This document shows positions 34,326 through 43,077 of a DNA stretch of 53,790 bases, one piece after another. The notes beneath the pieces are model-generated. The model saw only the letters and a program-made list of their open reading frames with translations, had not been told where the DNA came from and ran no database searches. Every line of letters begins with the position of its first letter. Position 1 is the first letter of the stretch. The DNA is from Acidobacteriota bacterium (GTDB lineage: Bacteria > Acidobacteriota > Terriglobia > Terriglobales > Acidobacteriaceae): contig JAJXWA010000016.1 of NCBI GenBank assembly GCA_021781795.1, positions 1-53,790 on the forward strand, in the 5' to 3' direction. The position numbers and the translations under genes are program-made.

Positions 34326-34966
34326 GCGAGCGGCCTTCCCGGAACTTCCGAGTCCTGAACCTGCGTACCCTGAGCTTGTGCGCTCTGGGCGAGCCGGCCC
34401 TGAACGAGCCAGGAGTACTTGCCGGTGTGGGCGGCGGTGACATCTTCAAAGCCAGCCTGGGCGAGTTCGAGGGCGGCGGACTCGGCGCTGAGGCGGTGAT
34501 CGAGCGGGGGGCCGGGCTCGCGGTCCACGTCGGGACGCCAGTCGAGGATTGCGATGCGGCCGCCGGGCTTGAGGATGCGCTGCGTTTCTTCAAGGACGAG
34601 GGCGCGATTGTCGAACTCATGCCAGATGTTGGCGAGGAAGACGAGGTCGCAGGTTTCCTCAGGCAGGCCGGTTGCGTCGGCCTCTGCCTGGATGAAGCGG
34701 ATGTTGTGCTGGGCCCGGCCGGCGACCTTGGCGCGCAGCAGGTCGAGCATTTCCGGCTGGGCATCGACGGCGAAGACAATGCCGGAGGGACCGGCGGCTT
34801 TGGCGAGCGGCAGCGCGAAGTAACCGGTACCCGCGCCGACATCGGCGATCGCTTCGCCGGCGCGGACGTGGAGTGCTTTGACGACCTCGGCGGGCGGAAG
34901 CCACGTGAGCCGCTCGGGAGCTTCGAGGCGATGGGCCTGCGAGTGATGAAAGCGACGTTCGTGCAT
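34322..34966 (-). CDS. Class I SAM-dependent methyltransferase
   Basis: A 214-residue Rossmann-fold methyltransferase. Motif I is IADVGAGTGYFALPLA (residues about 39-54), followed by VDAQPEMLDLLRAKV (motif II acid), the motif CDLVFLANIWHEF and a post-motif ILKPGGRIAILDW. The arrangement is that of the UbiE/COQ5-like Methyltransf_11 group. The substrate is unknown. It begins four bases after the DUF2892 gene and overlaps the next gene by four, so it is co-translated with the efflux operon. Confidence 0.85.
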   Translation of the reverse strand: MHERRFHHSQAHRLEAPERLTWLPPAEVVKALHVRAGEAIADVGAGTGYFALPLAKAAGPSGIVFAVDAQPEMLDLLRAKVAGRAQHNIRFIQAEADATGLPEETCDLVFLANIWHEFDNRALVLEETQRILKPGGRIAILDWRPDVDREPGPPLDHRLSAESAALELAQAGFEDVTAAHTGKYSWLVQGRLAQSAQAQGTQVQDSEVPGRPLA

Positions 34967-34970
34967 ACGG

Positions 34971-35177
34971 CTATTTTGCTCCGCAGGCGGCGTCTTTGAG
35001 GCCCATGATGCGGAAGATGGTCATGGCCGGGCACCAGTTGGTGAGAGCCGACTGAAAGAGGTTGAGGCCGACAAAGGCGGTAAGCCAGAGCCAGTAGTGC
35101 GAGATGTAGACGGCAAGCGCGAGCGAGATGAGGATGATGACTCCCGCAAGCAGGCGGACGGCGCGTTCAACGGTCAT
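34971..35177 (-). CDS. DUF2892 (YgaP-like) membrane protein
   Basis: A 68-residue protein with the DUF2892 pattern: N-terminal RAVRLLAGVIILISLALAVY, a second helix (WLWLTAFVGLNLFQSAL), and TNWCPAMTIFRIMGL with the conserved NWCP. In YgaP this part is fused to a rhodanese; here it stands alone. Its ATG overlaps the RND permease stop in ATGA. Association of DUF2892 with efflux or detoxification operons is common, but its function is not established. Confidence 0.85.
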   Translation of the reverse strand: MTVERAVRLLAGVIILISLALAVYISHYWLWLTAFVGLNLFQSALTNWCPAMTIFRIMGLKDAACGAK

Positions 35178-38100
35178 GGTTTTGCTCCTTGATGAGGCGA
35201 GGGGTTGGAAGACGTTGCATCGGGCTCGCAGGAGATGGGCTCCTGACGATTGGCGTGCACGATGTAGTACAGGATGGGGATGGTGGGCCACGAGAGGAAC
35301 GTGGACGCAACGGCCCCAGCGATGAGCGAGACAGCGAGCCCCTGGAAAATGGGGTCAGTAAGGATGACACTGGCGCCGACGACGACGGCGGCGGCGGTGA
35401 GCAGCATGGGACGGAAGCGGATGGCTCCAGCGTCGATGACGGCCTCGGCAAGCGGCGCACCCTGGCGGCGGCGCAGCTCGATGAAGTCGACGAGGATGAT
35501 GGAGTTGCGGACGATGATGCCGGCGCCGGCGATGAAGCCGATCATTGAAGTGGCGGTGAAGAAGGCACCCATGAGCGCGTGTGCGGGCAGGATGCCGACG
35601 AGCGTAAGCGGAATGGGCGCCATGATGATGAGCGGCACGATGAAGGAGCGGAACCATCCCACGACGAGGACGTAGATGAGGATGAGCACGGTGCCGAAGG
35701 CGAGGCCGAGATCGCGGAAGACCTCGATGGTGATCTGCCACTCGCCGTCCCACTTCATGGAGTAGTGGGCGGTGGAGTCGGGCATGACCGCGTTGTAGCG
35801 CGCGAGGGTGTATCCGGCGGGCAGCGTAAGGTGATCAAGCTGCTTGTTCATCTTGAGGATGGCGTAGACCGGGCTTTCCTCTGCGCCGGCCACGTCGCCG
35901 GTGACGTAGACGACGCGCTTGAGGTTCTTGTGATAAATGCTGCGCTGGATGGTCTCGTGGCTGATATCGACGAGCTCGCGCAGAGAGACCATGGAACCGT
36001 CTGCGCCGGGCAGGTGGATGCTTTCGAGCGCCTGCTCGGAGGAGCGATCGGGGCGCGTGAACTCGACCGTTGTGGGAATCGGTTCGCGAGCGTTGGGGTC
36101 GTGAAGCAGGCCGACATCTGTGCCGGAGGTGGCGAGTGCGAGCGAGCGGGCAACATCGGCGACGGCGATGCCGTGCTGTGCCGCCTTGACCTCATCGACG
36201 TGAATGACAAGGCGCGGCTCGGGGTCTTCGACGTACCAGTCCGTGTCCACGACGCCGGGTGTGCTCTGGAAGATGGATTTGATTTTGCGGGCGACGTTGA
36301 CCTGGCCGTCGAGATCGGGGCCGTAGACCTCGGCGACAAGGGTCTGAATGACCGGCGGGCCGGGCGGGACCTCGCTCACCTGAATGCGCGCGCCGTACTG
36401 GTTGCCGATGGCGATGAGCAGCGGGCGCAGGCGCTTGGCGATGACGTGGCTCTGGTCGTGGCGCTGCTTGGCGGGCAGCAGGTTCACCTGGATGTCAGCC
36501 TGATTGCTCATGCGGCGCATGTAGTAGTGACGGACGAGGCCGTTGAAGTTGTAGGGGCCGGAGGTGCCGGTGTAGGTCTGATAGTTGAGCACGTCAGGCT
36601 GGCTGGCGAGTTCTTCGCCGAGGGCTTGGGTGACGCGCGCGGTCTGCTCGAGCGGGGTGCCGTCTGGCATGTTGATGACGACCTGCAGCTCGCTCTTGTT
36701 GTCGAAGGGTAGCATCTTGACGCGGACGAGGCCGAGGGGCACGAGCGCGACGGAGATGAGCAACAGCACGAGCACGGCGGCAAAGAAGATCATGCGGTTG
36801 CGCGTGGAAGCGATGAGCGGCGTCATGACGCGGCGATAGAGCCGCGTGCGCCAGTTCTCATGCTCTGGCTCGAGGATTCTCGCTCCGCCGAGATGCCTGC
36901 CGAGCAGGCGCATGGCCGCCCAGGGCGAGACGACGAAGGCCACCATGAGCGAGAAGAGCATGGCCGCCGAAGAGCCGACGGGGATGGGGCGCATGTAGGG
37001 GCCCATGAGTCCGCGGACGAAGGCCATGGGCAGCACGGCGGCGATGACGGCGAAGGTGGCGAGGATGGTGGGGTTGCCGACTTCGGCGACGGCTTCGATG
37101 GTCACATCGCTGCAGGAACGGTGCTGGTTCTGCGGCAGGCGATAGTGGCGCACGATGTTTTCGACGACGACGATGGCGTCATCGACGAGGATGCCGATGG
37201 AGAAGATGAGCGCGAAGAGCGTGACGCGGTTGATGGTGTAGCCGAGGAAGTAGAAGACCGACATGGTCAGGGCGAGCGTGACGGGAATGGCCAGCAGCAC
37301 GACGCCGGACTCGCGCCATCCGAGAAAAAGCGCGATGAGGAAGGTGACGGAGAGCGTGGCGAGGAGCAGGTGCTCGAGCAGCTCGTCGGACTTGGCTTTG
37401 GCGGTGTCGCCGTAGTTGCGCGTGGTGGTGATGGTGACGTCGTTGGGCACTTTCACGCCCTGCATCTCATGGACGCGAGCAAGGACAGTGTTGGCGATGT
37501 CGGTGGCGTTGGTGCCTTTGCGCTTGGCGACGGTGATGGTGACGGCCGGGTACTGGGCAGGCGCCTGATGCGGCAGCGCGCTGGCCTGCGTGGTGCCCAT
37601 GAGAACGTAGTCCGATGGGTCGGAGGGACCGTCGATGATCTTGTCGGCGACATCGCCGAGGTAGACAGGGCGGCCGTGATAGTCGGCGACGACGACGGAC
37701 TCGAGGTCTTTGGTGCTGGCGAAGAGGTTGCCGGCGTCGACGCGGATCTCCTGATTATTCTCAGAGAAGCTACCGGCCTGCAGGCTGGCGTTGGCGGCCT
37801 GGAGATGGCCGACGATAGCGAGCGGTGAGAGGCCGTAGGCGTCGAGTTTGGCGGTGCTGAGGATGACGCGCATGGAGCGCGGCAGGCCGCCGATGACCGA
37901 GGTCTCAGAGACATCGGGAACCTGCTGGATGGTGTGCTGCACTTCGTCGGCGATGGCGCGGAGCTGGTAGCCGTTGTAATGCGGGCCCCAGAGGGTGAGC
38001 GCGAGGATGGGCACATCGTCGATGGAGCGCGCCTTGATGAGGGGCATGCTCACGCCGGGCGGCATGCGATCGGCGTTGGAGTAGAGCTTGCTGTAGACGC

Positions 38101-38455
38101 GGATCAGGGCTTCTTCCTGCGGGGTGCCGACGAGGAAGCGGACGATGACGAGGCTCTGGCCGGGGCCGGAGGTGGAGTAGACGTACTCGACGCCGGAGAT
38201 CTGGTGGACGAGCGTCTCAATGGGCACGGTGACGCGCTGCTCGACTTCAGCCGGCGAAGCGCCGGGCATGACGGTGGTGATGTCGAGCATGGGGACGAGG
38301 ATCTGCGGCTCTTCTTCGCGCGGGATGACGGCGACGGCGAGAACGCCGAGGACCAGCGACGCAGCGATGAAGAGCGGCGTGATCTTGGAGTTGAGGAACG
38401 CGTGCGCGAGGCGCCCGGCAAGGCCGAGGCCAGCGTGGGGAGTGTTCTCAGTCAT
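35174..38455 (-). CDS. RND efflux transporter, inner-membrane permease
   Basis: A 1093-residue AcrB-superfamily pump with twelve helices and two large periplasmic loops. The N-terminus reads FLNSKITPLFIAASLVLGV; PREEEPQI follows the first helix, as in many RND permeases; the fourth helix carries the paired aspartates in GILVDDAIVVVENIVRH that form the proton relay; and the second half repeats the layout (ILVDFIELRRRQGAPLAEAV). It uses proton flow to export compounds through its adaptor and TolC partners. The substrate class is not readable from sequence. It overlaps the adaptor gene by four bases. Confidence 0.95.
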   Translation of the reverse strand: MTENTPHAGLGLAGRLAHAFLNSKITPLFIAASLVLGVLAVAVIPREEEPQILVPMLDITTVMPGASPAEVEQRVTVPIETLVHQISGVEYVYSTSGPGQSLVIVRFLVGTPQEEALIRVYSKLYSNADRMPPGVSMPLIKARSIDDVPILALTLWGPHYNGYQLRAIADEVQHTIQQVPDVSETSVIGGLPRSMRVILSTAKLDAYGLSPLAIVGHLQAANASLQAGSFSENNQEIRVDAGNLFASTKDLESVVVADYHGRPVYLGDVADKIIDGPSDPSDYVLMGTTQASALPHQAPAQYPAVTITVAKRKGTNATDIANTVLARVHEMQGVKVPNDVTITTTRNYGDTAKAKSDELLEHLLLATLSVTFLIALFLGWRESGVVLLAIPVTLALTMSVFYFLGYTINRVTLFALIFSIGILVDDAIVVVENIVRHYRLPQNQHRSCSDVTIEAVAEVGNPTILATFAVIAAVLPMAFVRGLMGPYMRPIPVGSSAAMLFSLMVAFVVSPWAAMRLLGRHLGGARILEPEHENWRTRLYRRVMTPLIASTRNRMIFFAAVLVLLLISVALVPLGLVRVKMLPFDNKSELQVVINMPDGTPLEQTARVTQALGEELASQPDVLNYQTYTGTSGPYNFNGLVRHYYMRRMSNQADIQVNLLPAKQRHDQSHVIAKRLRPLLIAIGNQYGARIQVSEVPPGPPVIQTLVAEVYGPDLDGQVNVARKIKSIFQSTPGVVDTDWYVEDPEPRLVIHVDEVKAAQHGIAVADVARSLALATSGTDVGLLHDPNAREPIPTTVEFTRPDRSSEQALESIHLPGADGSMVSLRELVDISHETIQRSIYHKNLKRVVYVTGDVAGAEESPVYAILKMNKQLDHLTLPAGYTLARYNAVMPDSTAHYSMKWDGEWQITIEVFRDLGLAFGTVLILIYVLVVGWFRSFIVPLIIMAPIPLTLVGILPAHALMGAFFTATSMIGFIAGAGIIVRNSIILVDFIELRRRQGAPLAEAVIDAGAIRFRPMLLTAAAVVVGASVILTDPIFQGLAVSLIAGAVASTFLSWPTIPILYYIVHANRQEPISCEPDATSSNPSPHQGAKP

Positions 38456-39579
38456 TGCCGGGCCTCACTAGATTCCGCAGTGATGTGCTTGCCTGCGAGA
38501 TCGCGGTCGTTGGGATCGTCAACGAGCTTTTCGCCAGCGGAGATGCCGGAGAGAACTTCCACCATGTCGCCCTGCGTGGAGCCGAGCGTGATGTAACGAA
38601 GCTGCGCGATGCTGTTGGCGTCGAGGACATAGGCGCAGTTGAGCGAGCCGCGCAGCAGGACCGCTGAGCGCGGCACGAGGATGGCCTGATGCGAGCCGGT
38701 GGGGATGGCGGCGGTGGCGTACATGCCGGCGCGAAGCTGTGCGGAGCGGGGCAGTGTGAGCTTGACGAGGAAGCTGTGACTGGAGGGATCGGCGGCGGGC
38801 ACAATGTCGGTGACGGTGCCGCTGATTGCTGTGCCGGGCGCGGCATCGACGGTGATGGGGATGGACATGCCCTTGCGCACATGGGTGATCACGGATTCAT
38901 CGACGGTGGTCTGGAGTTCGAGCGCGCCGGCGCTGTCCACCTGAAGCAGCGGAACGCCGGGCGAGGCGAGCGCGCCGGGGTCCACCATGCGCGCGGTAAT
39001 GACGCCCGAGAAGGGCGCGCGGATGCGGGTGTAGCCAAGCATGGTGCGGGCGCTTGCTTCCTGCGCCTGCGCTGCCTGGGACTGTGCGTGGATCGCTTCG
39101 ACCTGCGCGGCGGCGGCCTGCGCGCGGCGCGAGACCTCGTCCATCTCCTGCGGGCTTACGCTCTTCTGCGCCTGCAACTGCTGATAGCGAGCGAGCGTGC
39201 TCTGGGCCAGGTCGGCCTGCGTCTGTGCGGCGGCCTGCTGACCTTGGACGGCCTTGACGGCGGCCTGCGCCTGATCGACGGAGGCGCGCATGGAGGCGTC
39301 ATCGAGAATGGCGAGAGTCTGGCCGGCTTTAACGCTGTCGCCTTCGTGCACGAGAACCTGCTGCACGCGACTCATCACCTGCGCGGAGAGCACGGCGGAC
39401 TCATGGGCGTGGATGGTGCCGGTGGTGCGGACATTGACGGGCGCGAGCTGCTGCTGGCTCTGGACCACGCGCGCCTGCGCGGTTTCAGGCGCAGCTTTGG
39501 AGGCGGGTTGCGAGGAGTCGCATCCCGCGAGAAGCGCCGAGGTGGCGGCAAGTAAACAACTGGAGACGAGAAGCTTCAT
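38452..39579 (-). CDS. RND periplasmic adaptor (membrane-fusion protein)
   Basis: A 375-residue lipoprotein-like adaptor: the N-terminus LLAATSALLAGCDSS has a lipobox (LAGC). The barrel-sandwich half-motif GTIHAHESAVLSAQVMSRVQ and LVHEGDSVKAGQTLAILDD is followed by an Ala/Gln-rich coiled coil (residues about 95-190), the second lipoyl half YTRIRAPFSGVITARMVDPG, then the beta-barrel and membrane-proximal parts. It links the permease to TolC. It overlaps both neighbours by four bases. Confidence 0.94.
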   Translation of the reverse strand: MKLLVSSCLLAATSALLAGCDSSQPASKAAPETAQARVVQSQQQLAPVNVRTTGTIHAHESAVLSAQVMSRVQQVLVHEGDSVKAGQTLAILDDASMRASVDQAQAAVKAVQGQQAAAQTQADLAQSTLARYQQLQAQKSVSPQEMDEVSRRAQAAAAQVEAIHAQSQAAQAQEASARTMLGYTRIRAPFSGVITARMVDPGALASPGVPLLQVDSAGALELQTTVDESVITHVRKGMSIPITVDAAPGTAISGTVTDIVPAADPSSHSFLVKLTLPRSAQLRAGMYATAAIPTGSHQAILVPRSAVLLRGSLNCAYVLDANSIAQLRYITLGSTQGDMVEVLSGISAGEKLVDDPNDRDLAGKHITAESSEARQ

Positions 39580-41012
39580 TGCAGATCCTCCGCCGCATCG
39601 GGAGTAAGAGTCCCTGTCGCGAAAAGTAGTTGGGCATAGGCCACAGCGTTTCCGTAGACGGCATGCCAGTAGTTGGTCTGGGCCAGCCGTTCGGCATCTT
39701 CGGCGGCGAGTAGATCGGTCATGGTGGCAAGGCCGGCGCTGTAGCGGTTGCGCAGAATGCGCAGGCTCTCCGCAGCCTGATCGACGGCGGCGCGCGCGGT
39801 GTCGAGTGAGAGCGAAGCGGTTTGGCGTGCGATGTGAGCCTGGCTGACCTGCAGCCGCATCTGCTGCTGCGAGGAGCTCATTGCGGCGTCGACGCGGGCC
39901 TTGGCCGCGGACTGCTGGGCGAGCTGGGCGCGCCGGGCGAAGGGCAGGATGTCGATGTTGAGCTGCACGCCGGCGACCCAGTTGTTGCCGCCGGAGCTGG
40001 TGAAGGTGGGCTTGTCCATCTCCCAGTTGCCGTATGCGCCGATGCGCGGGCCGAAGTCGGACCTGGCTGCGGCGACCGCAGCGGACTGCGCCGATTGTGC
40101 GTGCGCAAGGGCGGCGAGGTCGGGGCGCGTTTTGGCGGCGGTGGCGAGTTCATCTTCGAGCGGCTTCTGCGGGAAGTCATGCGGCTGCAGGGGCTCGAGC
40201 GGCGCGCTCTTGAGGTCCGGCGCGCCCATGGCGACGCGAAGCTGGGCCCAGGCGAGCTCAAGGGCGCCCTGCGCAGTGATGAGCTCCTGCTTGCGGGCGG
40301 CGACGTTGACCTGCGCGGACATGCGGTCGGACTCGACGGCGAGGCCGGCCTTGACGCGGTCATCGACGGAGCTGAGCAGCGCGTCGGCGGTCTCCTGCTG
40401 ATGCTGCGCGACCTGAACCTGGCGCTCGGCATAGAGCACGGACTGGTACGCCTGCACGACGTCGAGGACGATCTTCTGGTCGACGGCCTCCTGCGCGGAG
40501 TCAGCAGACTTGCGCATGAATTCGGCGGCGCGGATGGTGCGCTGTGTCTTGAAGGAATCGAAGGCGTTCCACTGGCCGCCGAAGCGCGTGGCGAAGTTGC
40601 CGATGGGGGTGGGGCGGTTGAGGGCGTCAAGGGCGAAGTTGGCTGCCGTGAACTGCTGCTGACGCAGACGCGATCCGAAGACGTAGACGGGATCGTTGCC
40701 GCGCGAGATGTCTTCTGTCAATCCGAGCTGAGGCAGCAGCATGGTGCGGGCAAGCGATGCGCCGGCTTTGGCCGATTGCGTATCGGCTTTGGCTGCTGCG
40801 GCGTCGGGACTCTGGCCGAGGGCCTGGCGGATGGCATCGTGCAGAGTGAGCGCGGGTTGCGCGGAGGCCGGCGCCGCCGGGTCAGGACCGGGAGCCTGCG
40901 CGGAGGCGGCAACCCCGGACGCCGCAAGAGCGACACCCAGCGCGGCCACAGCGGCGGGGATTCGAGGCAGAAGATGCGGCTGAGATGTTCTTCGTGTGTC
41001 CATGCAATTCAT
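39576..41012 (-). CDS. TolC-family outer-membrane efflux protein
   Basis: A 478-residue outer-membrane channel subunit. After a signal peptide (AAVAALGVALAASGVAASAQA) come two OEP repeats with long coiled helices, seen in LTLHDAIRQALGQSPDAAAA and ESLRILRNRYSAGLATMTDLL. The frame opens at a GTG (41021), but the ATG at 41012 has AGGGTGG five bases upstream and is preferred. It is the first gene of the efflux operon, preceded by a 240-base divergent region. Confidence 0.93.
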   Translation of the reverse strand: MNCMDTRRTSQPHLLPRIPAAVAALGVALAASGVAASAQAPGPDPAAPASAQPALTLHDAIRQALGQSPDAAAAKADTQSAKAGASLARTMLLPQLGLTEDISRGNDPVYVFGSRLRQQQFTAANFALDALNRPTPIGNFATRFGGQWNAFDSFKTQRTIRAAEFMRKSADSAQEAVDQKIVLDVVQAYQSVLYAERQVQVAQHQQETADALLSSVDDRVKAGLAVESDRMSAQVNVAARKQELITAQGALELAWAQLRVAMGAPDLKSAPLEPLQPHDFPQKPLEDELATAAKTRPDLAALAHAQSAQSAAVAAARSDFGPRIGAYGNWEMDKPTFTSSGGNNWVAGVQLNIDILPFARRAQLAQQSAAKARVDAAMSSSQQQMRLQVSQAHIARQTASLSLDTARAAVDQAAESLRILRNRYSAGLATMTDLLAAEDAERLAQTNYWHAVYGNAVAYAQLLFATGTLTPDAAEDLQ

Positions 41013-41162
41013 AAAAGCCACCCTGGAGTGAAATCGTTACATGCATGCGAGAGGATTGCGCAGCCGGGGGCGGATGTGGCCCGGCCGCGGGGTGAACCTC
41101 GACTCAACAGAGCAAGAGTAACGCGGTCGGGGGACGCAAGATGTGATGGGGGTTCGCTCTAA

Positions 41163-41176
41163 CTGTTTGAAAACAG
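41163..41176. promoter_or_regulatory. 14-bp palindrome between efflux operon and YeiH gene
   Basis: CTGTTT-GA-AAACAG is a perfect palindrome in the divergent intergenic region 41022-41260, 98 bases before the YeiH start. It could be an operator. Apart from it I see no clear -35/-10 pair in this region. Confidence 0.35.
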
Positions 41177-41260
41177 GCAGGAGGCAGACGATAAGGAGGG
41201 CCTATCGGCCATGAGAACTTCTGCTTGGACGCACGGAAGAATTGACGGCAATCTCAGTGT

Positions 41261-42181
41261 GTGTCCAAAAATGTCTTTTTTGCCGGTCTGATTGTTGCCG
41301 CCAGCGGGCTCCTCTCGCCTCCGCTGGCGCTTGTTACAGGGTTGATCTACGGATTCACCTTCGTTCATCCCTATCATCTGGACGCGAAGCGGCTGTCGAA
41401 GCTGCTGCTGCAGGTATCTGTGGTAGGGCTGGGCTTTGGGATGGACCTGGCGCAGGTGCTGCGCGTGGGGCGGTCGGGCTTTCTGTATACGGCGCTGAGC
41501 ATCTCGTTTGCAATGGGGCTGGGCTGGGCGCTGGGCAAGGTGCTGGCGGTGAAGAAGCGCGTGTCGTTCCTCATCTCAGCCGGGACGGCAATCTGCGGAG
41601 GCAGCGCGATTGCGGCGGTGGCGCCGATTGCCAACGCGACGGAAGAGGAGATTGCGGTGTCACTGGGGACGGTGTTTGTGCTGAATTCGGTGGCGCTGAT
41701 CGCGTTCCCCCTCATAGGAAATCATCTGCACCTGACGCAGACGCAGTTCGGGTTGTGGTCGGCGCTGGCGATCCACGACACGAGCTCAGTGGTGGGCGCG
41801 GCGGCGAAGTACGGCGCCGTTGCGCTGGCCGTAGGCACCACCGTGAAGCTGGCGCGGGCGCTGTGGATTGTGCCGATGTCTATGGGCACTGCCTCGCTGA
41901 ACAAGAGCAACGCGCGCGTCCAGTTGCCGTGGTTCATCGTGTTCTTCTGCCTGGCGGCGGTGGCGAATACGTACCTTCCGGTCCTTCACCCGGCATATGT
42001 GGAACTAAAACGGCTAGGGATCATCGGGCTGACGGTGACCCTGTTTCTGATTGGCACGGGCCTCTCGAAGGAGACGCTGCGCGAGGTCGGCGTGCGTCCA
42101 CTGGTGCAGGGCATTCTGCTGTGGATTGTGGTGGCGACAGGATCGCTGGCGCTGATTCGAGCGGGATGGATTCATCTCTAA
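41261..42181 (+). CDS. YeiH-family putative sulfate exporter
   Basis: A 306-residue membrane protein with about ten helices that matches the YeiH/UPF0324 family: PPLALVTGLIYGFTFVHPY, VSVVGLGFGMDL, SAGTAICGGSAIAAVAPI and AIHDTSSVVGAAAKYG are family hallmarks. It starts with GTG. Members are annotated as putative sulfate exporters; the substrate is not proven. In enterobacteria, yeiH is controlled by the LysR protein YeiE, and a LysR gene is 10 kb away in this window. Confidence 0.88.
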   Translation: MSKNVFFAGLIVAASGLLSPPLALVTGLIYGFTFVHPYHLDAKRLSKLLLQVSVVGLGFGMDLAQVLRVGRSGFLYTALSISFAMGLGWALGKVLAVKKRVSFLISAGTAICGGSAIAAVAPIANATEEEIAVSLGTVFVLNSVALIAFPLIGNHLHLTQTQFGLWSALAIHDTSSVVGAAAKYGAVALAVGTTVKLARALWIVPMSMGTASLNKSNARVQLPWFIVFFCLAAVANTYLPVLHPAYVELKRLGIIGLTVTLFLIGTGLSKETLREVGVRPLVQGILLWIVVATGSLALIRAGWIHL

Positions 42182-42239
42182 GGAGCCGGCCGCTCGGAAG
42201 CGCGACGCAACCTGCGACATCATGCACTAGGATGGGCGT

Positions 42240-43064
42240 ATGACACCGCTCGTCGAGATCAGTGATTTGCGTATTCGCTTTGGTGCGACGGAAGCGGTGC
42301 GCGGCGTGACGCTCCACATCGATGACGGCGAGGTGCTGGGGCTGGTGGGCGAGTCGGGCTCGGGCAAGAGCGCGACGGCGCTGGCGATTCCGGGGCTGCT
42401 GGGTTCGGCAGCGGACGTCACCGGGCAGATTCGATGGCGCGGGAGTGACGGCGGCACTGTGGATCTGCTGCGGCAGCCGGAGAGCGTGCTGCGATCACTG
42501 CGCGGACGCGAGATTGCAATGATCTTTCAGGAGCCGATGACGGCTCTGAATCCGGTGATGAAGATTGGGCGGCAGGTGGCCGAGTGCGCGCTGGCGCACG
42601 ACCGCAGCTGCACGGGGCGCGAGGCGAGGCGGCGCGCGATTGCGGCGCTGGAGTCTGTGGCGATTCCTGAGGTGGTGCGGCGGTACGAGGATTATCCGCA
42701 CCAGTTCTCGGGCGGGCAGAGGCAGCGCATTTTGATTGCGATGGCACTGATGCACCGGCCGCGGCTGGTAATTGCCGATGAGCCGACGACGGCGCTGGAC
42801 GTGACGGTGCAGGCGCAGATTCTGGAACTGCTGCTGGGGCTGCAACGCGAACACGGGATGGCGATGCTGTTTATCTCGCACGATCTGGCGGTGGTGGGCA
42901 AGGTGGCGCATCGCATTGCGGTGATGCGTCAGGGCGAAATTGTGGAGACGGGCGCGTCCCGGCGCGTGCTGACCGCGCCGGCGCACGAATACACGCGGAG
43001 CCTGCTAGCCGCGGTGCCCACGATGCACACGGACCGTGCACGCCCGCTGGCGACGCCGGCGTGA
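42240..43064 (+). CDS. Peptide-type ABC transporter ATP-binding protein (orphan)
   Basis: A 274-residue ATPase of the OppD/DppD type: Walker A GESGSGKSAT, Q-loop MIFQEPMTALNPVMKIG, signature FSGGQRQRILIAMAL, Walker B LVIADEPTTALD and H-loop ISHDLAVV. The C-terminus HEYTRSLLAAVP is the start of the oligopeptide-type C-terminal domain, but the protein ends soon after, so it is about 50 residues shorter than usual. No permease or substrate-binding protein gene is next to it. It meets the reductase gene tail to tail with a 13-base gap. Confidence 0.88.
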   Translation: MTPLVEISDLRIRFGATEAVRGVTLHIDDGEVLGLVGESGSGKSATALAIPGLLGSAADVTGQIRWRGSDGGTVDLLRQPESVLRSLRGREIAMIFQEPMTALNPVMKIGRQVAECALAHDRSCTGREARRRAIAALESVAIPEVVRRYEDYPHQFSGGQRQRILIAMALMHRPRLVIADEPTTALDVTVQAQILELLLGLQREHGMAMLFISHDLAVVGKVAHRIAVMRQGEIVETGASRRVLTAPAHEYTRSLLAAVPTMHTDRARPLATPA

Positions 43065-43077
43065 CCATCGCGATCAA

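Noticed and set aside
35579..37828. Long plus-strand open frames opposite the RND permease
   Set aside because: They are antisense to a complete RND permease, with low-complexity translations and no ribosome-binding site or family motif.
39822..41162. 446-codon plus-strand open frame opposite the TolC-like gene
   Set aside because: Antisense to a complete TolC-family gene. It is a composition effect.
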